From NCBI RefSeq assembly GCF_002407205.1, contig NZ_CP023548.1:830501-894500 (forward strand): 64,000 nucleotides of DNA, written 5' to 3'. The DNA comes from Rhodobacter sp. CZR27. GTDB lineage: Bacteria > Pseudomonadota > Alphaproteobacteria > Rhodobacterales > Rhodobacteraceae. The translations under genes and the position numbers were made by a program. This document shows, piece by piece, positions 26,927 through 36,460 of this stretch. Under the pieces are notes generated by a model, which saw only the letters and a program-made list of their open reading frames with translations, did not search any database and was not told where the DNA came from. Each line of letters opens with the position of its first letter. Position 1 is the stretch's first letter.

Positions 26927-28835
26927 GCCGCACGGGCGGGTCGAAGAGGCCGTGGCGCGTCTTGTCCCAGTAGAAGGGGGCGGTCAGCAACTCCCACAGC
27001 GCCTTGTAGGCCGCGAAGGTCGCCAGCGGGTTGTAGAGGTGCATCGTCAGCACCCACAGCGGGTTCAGCCGGTGCCGGGTCTGTTGCAGGGCGAGGATGC
27101 CCGTGACCACCGCGACTGATTCGGCAAGCAGGAGAAGCGCGACCATCGCCCAGATCGCCGGTGCGGGCAGGGTCGCCGCCACCGGATGCGGCAGGCCGAG
27201 CGCGAGCAGCCAGAACGACCACAGCAGCGGCGCCAGCACCGTCTGCGACAGCGAGCCGAGGAACATCACCTGGAACCCCGCGAAGCGCCGCGGACCCAGT
27301 TGCCGCCAGAGCAGCGCCGGATCGCGCATGTGCACGGCCCAGGTCATCATGAAGCCCTTGAGCCAGCGCGAGCGTTGCTTGATCCAGGGGATGGCGCGGC
27401 AGTTCGCCTCTTCCTCGGTCACGGTGGCGACAAGCTCCGTCCGGTAGCCGTGCCGCGCGAGACGGATGCCGAGGTCGGCATCCTCGGTGACGTTGTGCGC
27501 GTCCCACGCCCCCAGATCCTCCAGCGCGGCGCGGCGGAAAAAGAGGGTCGTTCCCCCCAGCGGCACCGCGAGCCCCAGCCGGTCCACCCCGGGCAGCATC
27601 AGCCGCCACCAGGCGGCGTATTCGATGGTGAAGCAGCGCGACAGCCAGTTGGTGCGCGGGTTGTAGTAGTCGAGCTGGCCCTGAAGACAGGCCACCTGCG
27701 AGCCGCGACGGCTGAAGCCCTCGACGATCCGGCGGATCTGGTCGGGCTCGGGGGAATCCTCGGCGTCATAGACCCCGATGATCGAGCCGCGGCAATGGTC
27801 AAGCGCCACGTTCAGCGCGCGGGGCTTGGTCCGGATCTGGCCTGCGGGCGAGACGACGATTCGCATCCAGGGCGGCAGCCGGGCCGCATCCAGTGCGGCG
27901 CGGGTCCGTCGGTCGCAGGCCTCGACGACCAGCAGGATCTCCAGCCGGTCGCGTGGATAGTCGAGCCGGCCGAGCCGCGCGACGAGGCGGCCGGCGATGT
28001 CCTCCTCGTGGTAAAGCGCGACGATGATCGACACCATCGGCAGCCGGGCCAAGGTGGGCGCGGGTGGTAATGGCGGCGCCCGGCGCAGGGCGGCGATGGC
28101 TGCGGCAATCCGGAGAAGGGTGCTGCAGACCAGCGTGATCAGAGTCCAGAGCGTAAGGATCAGCAGGACCGCCTGCGGCGCCAGCGCGAGGCCCGCGGCA
28201 AGGCCCAGCACCGCGCCGAGCGTGAGCTGGCGCATCCGTGCCGGCCGCCAGTCGCGGCAGCTTTCAGGCGCCGCGACGCGGGCTTCGGCCGCTGCGCCGA
28301 TGACCTGGGCGCGACAGGCCACCACGGCGGCCTCGATCTCGGAGCGCGAGGCGAGGGCGGGGATCACCCGGCCGAACAGTTCCTGCAGCCGCGGACCCTG
28401 CCGCAGGAACGTTTCGGGCGTTGAGGCTGCGACGAGGGTCGCGTCGCCGATGCGTTGGCTGGGCAGCAGCGCCTCGCGCAGGCAGGTCCGGACGCCAAGC
28501 CGGTCGACCAGCCGCGGATCCGGCGGCGCGACCGCGGGATGCAGCACCGCCATGCCGCTGCGCCGGGCCAGGATCTCGCAGACCTCGGCCTCGTCCAGCG
28601 CGCCTTCGGCCAGGAGCATCTCTGCCAGGGGCGCCTGGCGGCCGGCACCGTCGCTGAGCGCCTTCATGATGCGGTGTGGCGCGACCTGCCCCTCGCGCAG
28701 GAGCATCACGCCAAGAGCCTCGGCCGGCGGCGGGGCCGCCGCCACCTCTGCCGCTGGCGGGGAGGATCGCCGCGCGAGGGGCAGGAGACGGGGCGGAGCG
28801 GGCACGTCATGGCCTTTCGATGGATGCCGCACCAT
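26892..28835 (-). CDS. Membrane glycosyltransferase (GT2) with N-terminal MshEN-like domain
   Basis: This 647-aa protein has an N-terminal region (about residues 40-190) of the GSPII_E_N/MshEN type: GVMLLREGQVAPHRIMKAL and APLAEMLLAEGALDEAEVCE, LARRSGM. Two transmembrane helices follow, then a GT2 domain with VYDAEDSPE, TEDADLGIR and QRSRWLKG, and three to four C-terminal helices. This is the layout of polysaccharide synthases. MshEN domains can bind cyclic di-GMP in some proteins (known); here binding is inferred. A GTG at 28805 with a GAAAGG site is an alternative start. Confidence 0.82.
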   Translation of the reverse strand: MVRHPSKGHDVPAPPRLLPLARRSSPPAAEVAAAPPPAEALGVMLLREGQVAPHRIMKALSDGAGRQAPLAEMLLAEGALDEAEVCEILARRSGMAVLHPAVAPPDPRLVDRLGVRTCLREALLPSQRIGDATLVAASTPETFLRQGPRLQELFGRVIPALASRSEIEAAVVACRAQVIGAAAEARVAAPESCRDWRPARMRQLTLGAVLGLAAGLALAPQAVLLILTLWTLITLVCSTLLRIAAAIAALRRAPPLPPAPTLARLPMVSIIVALYHEEDIAGRLVARLGRLDYPRDRLEILLVVEACDRRTRAALDAARLPPWMRIVVSPAGQIRTKPRALNVALDHCRGSIIGVYDAEDSPEPDQIRRIVEGFSRRGSQVACLQGQLDYYNPRTNWLSRCFTIEYAAWWRLMLPGVDRLGLAVPLGGTTLFFRRAALEDLGAWDAHNVTEDADLGIRLARHGYRTELVATVTEEEANCRAIPWIKQRSRWLKGFMMTWAVHMRDPALLWRQLGPRRFAGFQVMFLGSLSQTVLAPLLWSFWLLALGLPHPVAATLPAPAIWAMVALLLLAESVAVVTGILALQQTRHRLNPLWVLTMHLYNPLATFAAYKALWELLTAPFYWDKTRHGLFDPPVRLSASAARPHRP

Positions 28836-28879
28836 CGCCGGAACTGGTTAAGAACGCGTAAAGCGCCGCCGAGCGGGCT

Positions 28880-29662
28880 TCAGAAGGCCGCGCCGAAGAA
28901 CATGGTGGCGGCCGTCTCGCCCGGCGGCGCGATGGTTGCCGGACCCGTTGCGACCGGCGGCAGCGCGCCCCCGGGAGGCACCGTGCCAAGACCCGATTCG
29001 GCGGCCGTCAGCACGACGACGCGGGTGCCGGGCGCCACGCGGTTGTAGAGGTGCACGATGTCCTGGTTGAACAGCCGGATGCAGCCAGCCGAGGTGGCAT
29101 TGCCGATCGAGGACGGCTCGCTCGTGCCGTGGATCCGGTAGTAGGTGTCCCTGCCGTTGCGGTGCAGGTAGAGCGCCCGCGCGCCCAGCGGATTGGACAG
29201 GCCACCCTCCATCCCCTCGGCCCAGGGCCCGTATTGCGCGGGGTCCTCGGCGATCATGTCCTTGGTCGGGATCCAGCGCGGCCATTCGCGCTTGATCGGG
29301 ATCACGGCATCTCCCGAGAAGCCGCGGCCCTCGCGGCCGACCGCCACGGCATAGCGTGTCGCCCGGAATCCCGGCTCGACGAGATAGAGGTAGCGGGCAA
29401 AGGGATCGACGACGATGGTTCCGGGCGGCTCGGCGCTCCAGTAATCGACCTCGCGGCGGATGTTGCGCTCGACCAGGTATTGCGGCGGTATGGCGGGGAT
29501 GATCCGCTCGCCATCCACCATCGGGCCATACATGGCTGCCGCCTCGGGCGAGGTACCGGTCGCGAGCGCGGCACGATCCGGGGGCGGCTCGCTGGCGCAG
29601 GCCGCGACGAGGGCGAGCGCGGTCAGGGCCGGCAGGAGGCGGCGGGCGAGGGTGCTGGTCAT
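28880..29662 (-). CDS. L,D-transpeptidase lipoprotein
   Basis: The 260-aa protein has a lipoprotein signal with lipobox LVAAC (Cys22). The YkuD catalytic domain contains HGTSEPSSIGNATSAGCIRL with the nucleophile near Cys194. Such enzymes form 3-3 cross-links in peptidoglycan or attach proteins to it. An AAGGA ribosome site lies eight bases before the ATG at 29662. A glycine/proline-rich tail (about residues 228-260) follows the catalytic domain. It lies 44 bases upstream of the glycosyltransferase gene on the same strand. Confidence 0.9.
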   Translation of the reverse strand: MTSTLARRLLPALTALALVAACASEPPPDRAALATGTSPEAAAMYGPMVDGERIIPAIPPQYLVERNIRREVDYWSAEPPGTIVVDPFARYLYLVEPGFRATRYAVAVGREGRGFSGDAVIPIKREWPRWIPTKDMIAEDPAQYGPWAEGMEGGLSNPLGARALYLHRNGRDTYYRIHGTSEPSSIGNATSAGCIRLFNQDIVHLYNRVAPGTRVVVLTAAESGLGTVPPGGALPPVATGPATIAPPGETAATMFFGAAF

Positions 29663-29835
29663 CGGCTTGTCCTTGTTCCACGGGCGAGGCCGGCGGTGCA
29701 CCGGGCTGCGCGTCCGATGCCTGCGGCCAGCCGCTCCTTGTGGAAAATGAAGGAGATCGCCTTTGGTTCCGATTGCGGCCGGGCAGGGTGCCGTCGGCGC
29801 ATCCTGCCCGCTGCGCCGAAGCCGGGGTGTCGCGT

Positions 29836-29853
29836 GCCCCGTCCTCGCGGGGC
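29836..29853 (-). terminator. Hairpin after carA
   Basis: GCCCCG (29836-29841) pairs with CGGGGC (29848-29853) around six bases, just past the carA stop. There is no T-tract. It lies in the 195-base gap before the L,D-transpeptidase gene, so it may separate the two transcripts. Confidence 0.4.
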
Positions 29854-29857
29854 GGGC

Positions 29858-31021
29858 TCAGGCGGCGCGGCGGGCGCGCATCGCCGCGGCGAAGCGATCG
29901 AACAGGTAATAGCTGTCCTGCGGGCCGGGGCTCGCCTCGGGGTGATACTGCACCGAGAAGACCGGCCGGTCCTCCATGCGGATGCCGCAGTTCGAGCCGT
30001 CGAACAGGCTCACATGCGTTTCCTTCACGCCAGCCGGCAGCGTCTGGCTGTCGACGGTGAAGCCGTGGTTCATCGAGGTGATCTCGACCTTGCCGGTCTC
30101 GAGGTCCTTCACCGGATGGTTCGCGCCGTGGTGGCCGTGGTTCATCTTCACGGTGCGCGCGCCAAGGGCGAGGGCCAGCATCTGGTGGCCGAGGCAGATG
30201 CCGAACACCGGCAGGTCCTTTTCGAGCACGCCCCGGATCATCGGCACGGCATAGGCGCCGGTGGCAGCCGGGTCGCCGGGACCGTTCGAGAGGAAGACCC
30301 CGTCGGGGTTCAGCGCCAGCACGTCCTCGGCCGTGGCGGTGGCCGGCAGCACGGTCACGTCGCAGCCGGCAGAGGCGAGGCAGCGCAGGATGTTGCGCTT
30401 GGCGCCATAGTCGATCGCCACGACCTTCAGCCCCGGCTCGGTGCGCTTGGCATAGCCCTCGGGCCAGGCCCACCGCATCTCGTCCCAGCGATAGCTCTGC
30501 GTGCAGGTGACGTCCTTCGCGAGATCGAGGCCGACCAGCCCGCGCCAGGCGCGGGCCCTGGCCACCAGCGCCGCGATGTCGAACCTGCCCTCGGGGTCGT
30601 GCGCCAGCGCCACGTGCGGCGCCCCCTGCTGGCGGATCGCACGCGTCAGCCGGCGCGTGTCGATGCCGCCGATGCAGATCCGGCCACGAGCCAGCAGCCA
30701 CTGCGTGAGCTCGCCCGTGGCGCGCCAGTTCGACGGCTCGGTCGGGTCCCATTTCACCACCATGCCGGCCGCGACCGGCTGGGCGGTCTCGTCATCCTCG
30801 GGTGTGACGCCGACGTTGCCGACATGCGGGAAGGTGAAGGTCACGATCTGGCCGGCATAGGAGGGATCGGTCATGATCTCCTGGTAGCCGGTCATGGCGG
30901 TGTTGAAGACAAGCTCGGCCACCGTCTCGCCCACGGCGCCGAAGCCCTTGCCGTAGAAGACGGTGCCGTCGGCGAGGGCGAGGCAGGCGGTGGGCTTCGT
31001 GGTGGGGCTGGCGGCGGCCAT
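29858..31021 (-). CDS. carA: Carbamoyl-phosphate synthase small chain
   Basis: The 387-aa protein has the N-terminal carA fold (FNTAMTGYQEIMTDPSYAGQI) and a class I glutamine amidotransferase domain with GICLGHQ (Cys276) and the QYHPEASPGP histidine/glutamate block. It supplies ammonia from glutamine to CarB for arginine and pyrimidine synthesis. AAGGAG lies eight bases before the ATG at 31021. carB is not in the window. The promoter should lie in the 171-base divergent gap with the YqeY-type gene. Confidence 0.96.
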   Translation of the reverse strand: MAAASPTTKPTACLALADGTVFYGKGFGAVGETVAELVFNTAMTGYQEIMTDPSYAGQIVTFTFPHVGNVGVTPEDDETAQPVAAGMVVKWDPTEPSNWRATGELTQWLLARGRICIGGIDTRRLTRAIRQQGAPHVALAHDPEGRFDIAALVARARAWRGLVGLDLAKDVTCTQSYRWDEMRWAWPEGYAKRTEPGLKVVAIDYGAKRNILRCLASAGCDVTVLPATATAEDVLALNPDGVFLSNGPGDPAATGAYAVPMIRGVLEKDLPVFGICLGHQMLALALGARTVKMNHGHHGANHPVKDLETGKVEITSMNHGFTVDSQTLPAGVKETHVSLFDGSNCGIRMEDRPVFSVQYHPEASPGPQDSYYLFDRFAAAMRARRAA

Positions 31022-31192
31022 GGCGCGACTCCTTGGCAAAATCTGGCGGACACTAAGGGCTGCGCCAGGCGCGGTCAAGGCCAGGGTCGAAATGACTTCT
31101 TCAATGAAATCAGGATTTTGGTCAATGGTGCCGCAGTTGTGTCGGCACCCCCTTGGCTGTAATGTGCGGTCTTCGCACAGCCATGGAGATGG

Positions 31193-31657
31193 ATGACGAT
31201 GACTCTGCGGGAGCGCCTTCAGGAGGGCATGAAGGAGGCGATGCGCGCCAGGCAGCCCGACCGGCTGTCGACGCTGCGCCTGATCAACGCCGCCATCAAG
31301 GATCGTGACATCGCCGCACGGGTGGACGGCGCGGCGGGCATGGTGCCCGACAGCGAGATCACCGCGATCCTCGGCCGGATGGTGCGCCAGCGCATCGAAA
31401 GCGCCCGCGCCTACGAGGAGGGCGGCCGTCTCGAACTGGCCGAGAAGGAACGCGCCGAGATCGCGGTCATCGAGGAGTTCCTGCCCCGGCAGCTCGATCC
31501 CGCCGAGATCGACGCCGCCATCGCGGTTGCCATCGCCGAGGTCGGGGCGACCACGATCCGCGACATGGGCAAGGTCATGGCCGAGCTGAAGGCCCGTTAC
31601 ACCGGGCAGATGGACTTCGGCGCCGTGGGGCCGATGGTCAAGGACCGGCTCGGCTGA
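31193..31657 (+). CDS. GatB/YqeY domain protein
   Basis: The 154-aa protein matches the YqeY family throughout: LRERLQEGMKEAMRARQPDRLSTLRLINAAIKD and the C-terminal GKVMAELKARYTGQMDFGAVG. The family resembles the tail domain of GatB, which contacts tRNA in the amidotransferase, but its cellular role is not established. Start ATG 31193 follows GGAG; a second ATG at 31199 is possible. carA lies divergently across about 170 bases, and the two are often neighbours in alphaproteobacteria (recalled, not checked). Confidence 0.9.
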   Translation: MTMTLRERLQEGMKEAMRARQPDRLSTLRLINAAIKDRDIAARVDGAAGMVPDSEITAILGRMVRQRIESARAYEEGGRLELAEKERAEIAVIEEFLPRQLDPAEIDAAIAVAIAEVGATTIRDMGKVMAELKARYTGQMDFGAVGPMVKDRLG

Positions 31658-31719
31658 CCTGCGCGCCACGGCGCGGAGAGGGCGTCGCCCGCTCCGCCTT
31701 CCGTGGCAACGCGGCGCAA

Positions 31720-31777
31720 GGGGCCTCGATGGCCCCGCAGCGCCGCACCCTCCGCGTCCGGTCCCGCGGGGGGCGGC
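31720..31777. terminator. Two hairpins between converging YqeY-type gene and ctaD
   Basis: GGGGCC (31720-31725) pairs with GGCCCC (31731-31736). A longer stem pairs GCCG (31742-31745) and CCCTCCGCG (31748-31756) with CGCGGGGGG (31765-31773) and CGGC (31774-31777), with one G-T pair and a short bulge. They occupy the 133-base gap between convergent stops. T-tracts are lacking on both strands. Confidence 0.5.
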
Positions 31778-31790
31778 TTGCGCGAGACGC

Positions 31791-33491
31791 TCAATGCGCC
31801 AGCGACCGGTCCCAGTCCTTGCGCTTGGGCAGGTTCTCGAACGTGTGCTCGGGCGGCGGCGAGGGCAGCGTCCATTCCAGCGTGTCGGCGTGCTCGTTCC
31901 AGTAGTTGTTCACCGTCACCCGTGCGCCGCGGGTCAGGGTGTAGAACACCACGCCCAGGAAGAACAGGAACGAGGCGAAGGACAGGAAGGCGCCCAGCGA
32001 CGAGACCATGTTCCAGGTGGCGAATGCCTCGGGATAGTCGATGTAGCGCCGCGGCATGCCCTGCCGGCCCAGGAAGTGCTGCGGAAAGAAGGTGAGGTTC
32101 GAGCCGATGAACATCATCCAGAAATGCAGCTTGCCCGCCCATTCCGGATACTGCCGCCCCGACATCTTGCCGATCCAGAAATAGATCCCGGCGAAGATGC
32201 CGAACACCGCGCCAAGGCTCATCACGTAATGGAAATGCGCCACCACGTAGTAGGTGTCGTGATAGTAGCGGTCCACGCTCGCCTGGCTGAGGACGATCCC
32301 CGTGACCCCGCCCACGGTGAACAGGAAAAGGAAGCCGAGCGCCCACAGCATCGGCGTCCGCAGGTCGATCGAGCCGCCCCACATGGTGGCGATCCACGAG
32401 AAGATCTTGATGCCCGTGGGCACCGCGATCACCATGGTCGCCATCATGAAATAGCTCTGCTGCGTCAGGCTCAGGCCCGCCGTATACATGTGGTGCGCCC
32501 AGACCACGAAGCCCAGGACGCCGATCGCCACCATCGCATAGACCATCGGCAGATAGCCGAAGATCGGCTTTCTCGCGAAGGTCGCGATCACGTGGCTGAC
32601 GATGCCGAAGGCCGGCAGGACGATGATATAGACCTCGGGGTGGCCGAAGAACCACAGGATGTGCTGGTAGAGCACCGGGTCGCCGCCGCCCGAGGGCTGG
32701 AAGAACGTGGTGCCGAAGTTGCGATCCGTGAGCAGCATGGTGATGGCACCGGCAAGCACCGGAAGCGCCAGCAGGATGAGCCAGGCGGTGACGAAGATCG
32801 ACCAGGCGAACAGTGGCACCTTGTGCATCGTCATGCCGGGCGCGCGCATGTTGAGGAAGGTGGTGATCATGTTGATCGCGCCAAGGATCGACGAGGCGCC
32901 CGAGAGGTGCACCGCGAAGATCGCGAGGTCGGTCGAATAGCCCGACTCGGACGTCGAGAGCGGCGGATAGAGCACCCAGCCGATCCCCGAGCCCAGTTGC
33001 CCGTTGCCGCCCGGCGCAAACAGCGAGGCCACCGCCAGCGACGTGCCGGCCACATAGAGCCAGTAGGACAGGTTGTTCATCCGCGGGAAGGCCATGTCCG
33101 GCGCGCCGATGTGCAGCGGCATGAAATAGTTGCCGAAACCCCCGAAGAGCGCGGGGATTACCACGAAGAACATCATCAGGATGCCGTGCGCGGTGATCAT
33201 CACGTTCCAGACGTGACCGTTCGGCGTGCAGTTCTCGATCGCCGACGGCCAGAGCGACTGCACGAAGCCGCGGACGAAGCCCGACTCCAGATGCTCGGCG
33301 CACATGAACTGCACGCCCGGCGCCATCAGCTCCATCCGCATGTAGACGGTGAAGGCGACCGAGATCAGCCCGACGAGGCCGCCGGTGAAGAGGTAGAGGA
33401 TCCCGATGTCCTTGTGGTTGGTCGACATGAACCAGCGGGTGAAGAATCCCCTCCGCTCGTGCTCGTGGCCATGGATGGCTGCATCGGCCAT
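31791..33491 (-). CDS. ctaD: Cytochrome c oxidase subunit I, aa3 type
   Basis: The 566-aa protein has the same length as R. sphaeroides CtaD as I recall it. It has 12 membrane helices, haem ligands in ITAHGILMM and FHYVMS, the CuB ligands and the cross-linked tyrosine in GHPEVYI and AHHMYT, the D-channel aspartate in [12 protein letters not shown] and the K-channel lysine in GIKIFSW. It is the catalytic subunit of the proton-pumping terminal oxidase. Other subunits are not in the window. GGGAGG lies eight bases before the ATG. An FnrL-like box is 113 bases upstream. Confidence 0.98.
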   Translation of the reverse strand: MADAAIHGHEHERRGFFTRWFMSTNHKDIGILYLFTGGLVGLISVAFTVYMRMELMAPGVQFMCAEHLESGFVRGFVQSLWPSAIENCTPNGHVWNVMITAHGILMMFFVVIPALFGGFGNYFMPLHIGAPDMAFPRMNNLSYWLYVAGTSLAVASLFAPGGNGQLGSGIGWVLYPPLSTSESGYSTDLAIFAVHLSGASSILGAINMITTFLNMRAPGMTMHKVPLFAWSIFVTAWLILLALPVLAGAITMLLTDRNFGTTFFQPSGGGDPVLYQHILWFFGHPEVYIIVLPAFGIVSHVIATFARKPIFGYLPMVYAMVAIGVLGFVVWAHHMYTAGLSLTQQSYFMMATMVIAVPTGIKIFSWIATMWGGSIDLRTPMLWALGFLFLFTVGGVTGIVLSQASVDRYYHDTYYVVAHFHYVMSLGAVFGIFAGIYFWIGKMSGRQYPEWAGKLHFWMMFIGSNLTFFPQHFLGRQGMPRRYIDYPEAFATWNMVSSLGAFLSFASFLFFLGVVFYTLTRGARVTVNNYWNEHADTLEWTLPSPPPEHTFENLPKRKDWDRSLAH

Positions 33492-33603
33492 AGGCTCGCC
33501 TCCCGCGTGCAGTGTTTCGGTTCCGGCTCGCGCCAGCGGAACGGTTCACCGGCGCCTTCCGCCCAAAGCTAGAGCGGCGGGCGGTTGCCGGCAACTTCGC
33601 ACT

Positions 33604-33617
33604 TTGATCTGGATCAA
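33604..33617. promoter_or_regulatory. FnrL/CRP-FNR box upstream of ctaD
   Basis: TTGATCTGGATCAA is a perfect match to the FNR-type consensus TTGAT-N4-ATCAA. It lies in the 174-base gap between lipB and ctaD, centred about 120 bases before the ctaD start. In Rhodobacter, FnrL controls the switch between aerobic and low-oxygen respiration, so control of aa3 oxidase is plausible (inference). Confidence 0.75.
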
Positions 33618-33665
33618 GAAAACCGGCCAGTCCGCATTTGGTTGGAGCGGCATGGCGACGCAGCG

Positions 33666-34328
33666 TCAGTCGGCAAAATTCCGGGGAAAGGTGCGGGCAA
33701 GGGCGGCGTCGAGGTCTCCCATGGTGACCGGAAGGCCGAGATCGACAAGGCTCGTCACGCCATGTTCACGGATGCCGCAGGGCACGATCCCCTCGAAATG
33801 CGCGAGATCCGGTTCCACATTGATCGACAGGCCGTGAAAACTGACCCAGCGGCGGAGCTTCACCCCGATGGCGGCGATCTTGTCCTCGCGCGGGATGCCG
33901 TCGGGACCCGGGGCCCTGTCAGGCCGCACCACCCAGACGCCGACCCGGCCGGCGCGCCGCTCGCCCTTCACGTTGAACTCGGCCAGCGTGTCGATCACCC
34001 ATTGCTCGAGCGCGCAGACGAAGCGGCGCACGTCGCGGCCCCGGCGGTCGAGGTCGAGCATCACGTAGACCACGCGCTGGCCCGGCCCGTGATAGGTGTA
34101 TTGCCCGCCGCGGCCGGCGACATGGACCGGGAAACGATCCGGATCGACCAGATCCTCGGCCCGCGCCGAGGTTCCGGCGGTGTAGAGGGGCGGATGCTCC
34201 AGCAGCCAGACCGCCTCGGGGGCCTCGCCGGCGCGGATGCGCGCGGCGCGTGCCTCCATCGCCGCCAGCGTCTCGGCGTAGGGGCTCAGGCCCGGCAGCA
34301 CCGTCCATTCCGGACCGGAAGTCGTCAT
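33666..34328 (-). CDS. lipB: Lipoyl(octanoyl) transferase
   Basis: The 220-aa protein has the LipB signature [22 protein letters not shown] and the active-site cysteine in [15 protein letters not shown]; the conserved lysine is in [18 protein letters not shown]. It transfers octanoate from acyl carrier protein to lipoyl domains of 2-oxoacid dehydrogenases. Start ATG 34328. It lies upstream of ctaD on the same strand but is separated by 174 bases including the FnrL-like box. Confidence 0.96.
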   Translation of the reverse strand: MTTSGPEWTVLPGLSPYAETLAAMEARAARIRAGEAPEAVWLLEHPPLYTAGTSARAEDLVDPDRFPVHVAGRGGQYTYHGPGQRVVYVMLDLDRRGRDVRRFVCALEQWVIDTLAEFNVKGERRAGRVGVWVVRPDRAPGPDGIPREDKIAAIGVKLRRWVSFHGLSINVEPDLAHFEGIVPCGIREHGVTSLVDLGLPVTMGDLDAALARTFPRNFAD

Positions 34329-34423
34329 GCGGCAGCCCTCCTTCTCGACGCAAAAAACATGCGGAATGCCCCGAAACCCGTGTTACCGTTTGAACGAGTC
34401 CCTCGCGTTCCTGGAGACGTCCG

Positions 34424-35962
34424 ATGTATTTGAAATCCCTCGCCACCGCCAGCCTCGCGGCCGTGATCGGACTGGCTCCGGCAGAACAGGTGCAGGCCGA
34501 TGCCGGCGACGCCATCGCGGGTGCGCTCGTCGGCGGCATCATCGGCCATGCGATCGCCAACAACCAGAACCGCCAGCGCCAGGCCGCCCAGCCCGTGCAG
34601 CGCCAGTCGACGCGCAGCGCCCGGCCCACGATGTCGAGTGCAGAGCGCGAGCGGAACAAGGAGGTGCAGACCGCGCTGAACTATTTCGGCTATCCGGTCG
34701 GCACGGTCGATGGCGTGCTGGGGTCGCGGTCGCGCTCGGCCATCTCGCAGTATCAGGTGCTGCTCGGCTATGCGCCGACCGGGCAGCTGACGGAATACGA
34801 GCGGACGATCCTGTCGACCGCCTATCACCGCGGCGTGGCCGGCGGCCCGATGGTGCAGCAGGCGGTGATGAGCCATCCGCAGGGCATGCGTGGGCTGCTG
34901 CTGATGCAGCGCGACGAGATGGCCGGCCTGCCGCCGGCGCAATCCGCGGGCATGACGATGCCGGCGCCCGCAGCCATGGCCCCGGCGGCGGCCGCGACGG
35001 CGGCAGCGGCGGCGCCCGCCATGCTTCCCGACCTGCCTGTGCCCGCGGCCGAACCGGAGCCGGCCGCCCCCGAGCTGCCCTCGTTCCTCGGGGCGGGCGG
35101 AACGATGGTCTCGCTGGCCTCGCACTGCAACACGGTCGGGCTGCAGACCAGCGCCAACGGCGGCTACACCACCGCGGCCGGAATGACGGACGCCACCTTT
35201 GCCCTGGGCGAGCAGTTCTGCCTGGCGCGCAGCTTCGCTATCTCGGCCAGCGAGGAGATGGCGAAGCAGGTCCAGGGCTTCACGCCGCAGCAGATCGCAG
35301 AGCAGTGTCACGCGCTCGGTCCCGCGTTGCAGGCGCAGGTCGCCGCGCTGTCGCTGGAGCCGCGGGACGACGTGCTGAAGGACGTCTCGGCCTTCGTGCT
35401 GGCCAGCGGCCGCCAGCCGGCGCAGCTTGCGGGGTCGGCCCGGATCTGCCTCGGCACCGGCTACGTCGAGGACCGGATGGATGTGGCGATCGGCTCGGCC
35501 CTGCTGCTGACCGCTCTCGGCCAGAAGGGCTATGCGGAGCTGTTGGGCCATCACCTGGCGCAGGGATTCGGTGCCAGCCAGCGGCCGGATCTGGCGCTCG
35601 ACTGGTACCAGATGGGGATCGACGCAGCGCAGGCGGGCGGCGCGCCGTTCGGGCAGGGGATGCCGGAACGGAGCGAGGTGATTCGGAAGGCGGCCTATAC
35701 GGTCGGGGGACGGGTCGACCTGATCGCGCCCGAGGCGCCGGCCGAGTTGCCGGTCTTCGCCTCGCCGCCTGATGCGGCCGTGGTCGAGGCGGCGGCCGCA
35801 CCTGTTGCCGCGCCGGTGGAAGAGGCCGTGGCGCCTCCGCCGGTCGAGCCGTCGCAGCCGGCGATGGCGCTGGCCGCGCAGCCCTCGGCCGGGATGGCGG
35901 AGGCCGGCGCCAAGGCCGTCTCGGCTGCCGCGCGCCTGCCGTTCCTGCTTCTGGGACAGTGA
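34424..35962 (+). CDS. Exported glycine-zipper / peptidoglycan-binding protein
   Basis: The 512-aa protein has a signal peptide (about residues 1-26). A short glycine-zipper-like segment follows (GDAIAGALVGGIIGHAIANNQN), then a PG_binding_1-like domain (about 76-125: VQTALNYFGYPVGTVDGVLGSRSRSAISQYQ). An alanine/proline linker (about 180-220) leads to a conserved-looking helical region with four cysteines (about 225-430) and a low-complexity Ala/Pro tail. Function unknown; it is probably a cell-envelope protein. GGAG precedes the ATG. It is divergent from lipB across 95 bases. Confidence 0.78.
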   Translation: MYLKSLATASLAAVIGLAPAEQVQADAGDAIAGALVGGIIGHAIANNQNRQRQAAQPVQRQSTRSARPTMSSAERERNKEVQTALNYFGYPVGTVDGVLGSRSRSAISQYQVLLGYAPTGQLTEYERTILSTAYHRGVAGGPMVQQAVMSHPQGMRGLLLMQRDEMAGLPPAQSAGMTMPAPAAMAPAAAATAAAAAPAMLPDLPVPAAEPEPAAPELPSFLGAGGTMVSLASHCNTVGLQTSANGGYTTAAGMTDATFALGEQFCLARSFAISASEEMAKQVQGFTPQQIAEQCHALGPALQAQVAALSLEPRDDVLKDVSAFVLASGRQPAQLAGSARICLGTGYVEDRMDVAIGSALLLTALGQKGYAELLGHHLAQGFGASQRPDLALDWYQMGIDAAQAGGAPFGQGMPERSEVIRKAAYTVGGRVDLIAPEAPAELPVFASPPDAAVVEAAAAPVAAPVEEAVAPPPVEPSQPAMALAAQPSAGMAEAGAKAVSAAARLPFLLLGQ

Positions 35963-36083
35963 CTTGTCCGGCGGGGAGGCGCGCGCCCGCGCCCCTCTCC
36001 GCGGCATTTTTCACGAGGCGTGAAATTCCCTCTTCCCTTCGCCCGCGAGCTTGGCTAAGAACCCGCCACCAAGCCAAGACAGT

Positions 36084-36170
36084 GCGGTCGTGGCGGAATT
36101 GGTAGACGCGCAGCGTTGAGGTCGCTGTGGGGTAACTCCCGTGGAAGTTCGAGTCTTCTCGACCGCACCA
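36084..36170 (+). tRNA. tRNA-Leu (anticodon GAG)
   Basis: The acceptor stem GCGGTCG (36084-36090) pairs with CGACCGC (36160-36166), followed by discriminator A and an encoded CCA. The D-loop reads GGCGGAATTGGTAGACGC. The anticodon stem CAGCG/CGCTG encloses TTGAGGT with anticodon GAG (36118-36120). A long variable arm (TGGGGTAACTCCCGTG) marks a class II tRNA, and the T-loop is TTCGAGT. Confidence 0.97.
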
Positions 36171-36193
36171 TTCTCCTGATGGAGACGCCAGAG

Positions 36194-36216
36194 GGCGGCC
36201 CGAAAGGGCCGCCTTC
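36194..36216 (+). terminator. Terminator of tRNA-Leu
   Basis: GGCGGCCC (36194-36201) pairs perfectly with GGGCCGCC (36206-36213) around GAAA, followed by TTC. It lies 24 bases after the tRNA 3' end. Confidence 0.65.
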
Positions 36217-36366
36217 GGCGTTTCCGCCGCCGTGGCCGCCGCCGCGGGGCGTTTTTGTCACCAATCCGTCGCTTTTCGGGGCCTCCTGTTCGCATCCCGT
36301 CGCTCTGACGCGCGGAAGGGCGTGCTACCTGCCGATCCAGACGGCAGTTCCTTCCCATGGCGGGGA

Positions 36367-36389
36367 CATTGCACAACAAGATTGCAATG
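36367..36389. promoter_or_regulatory. Inverted repeat upstream of the polyamine-type ABC operon
   Basis: CATTGCA (36367-36373) and TGCAATG (36383-36389) form a perfect 7-bp dyad with a nine-base spacer, 71 bases before the ATPase start. The size and spacing suit a dimeric repressor. The 36217-36460 region otherwise shows only a T-run (36250-36256) and an AT-rich stretch near 36405. Confidence 0.45.
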
Positions 36390-36460
36390 AGGGGACCGTT
36401 CAGCTTTAAACGACTTCAACGAGTGCAGGAAACCTGCCGGATCAAGATGGGGAGAATGGG

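Noticed and set aside
36084..36170. tRNA-Leu as an integration site
   Set aside because: No integrase and no partial tRNA 3'-end duplication are visible downstream; the following genes are an ordinary ABC operon.
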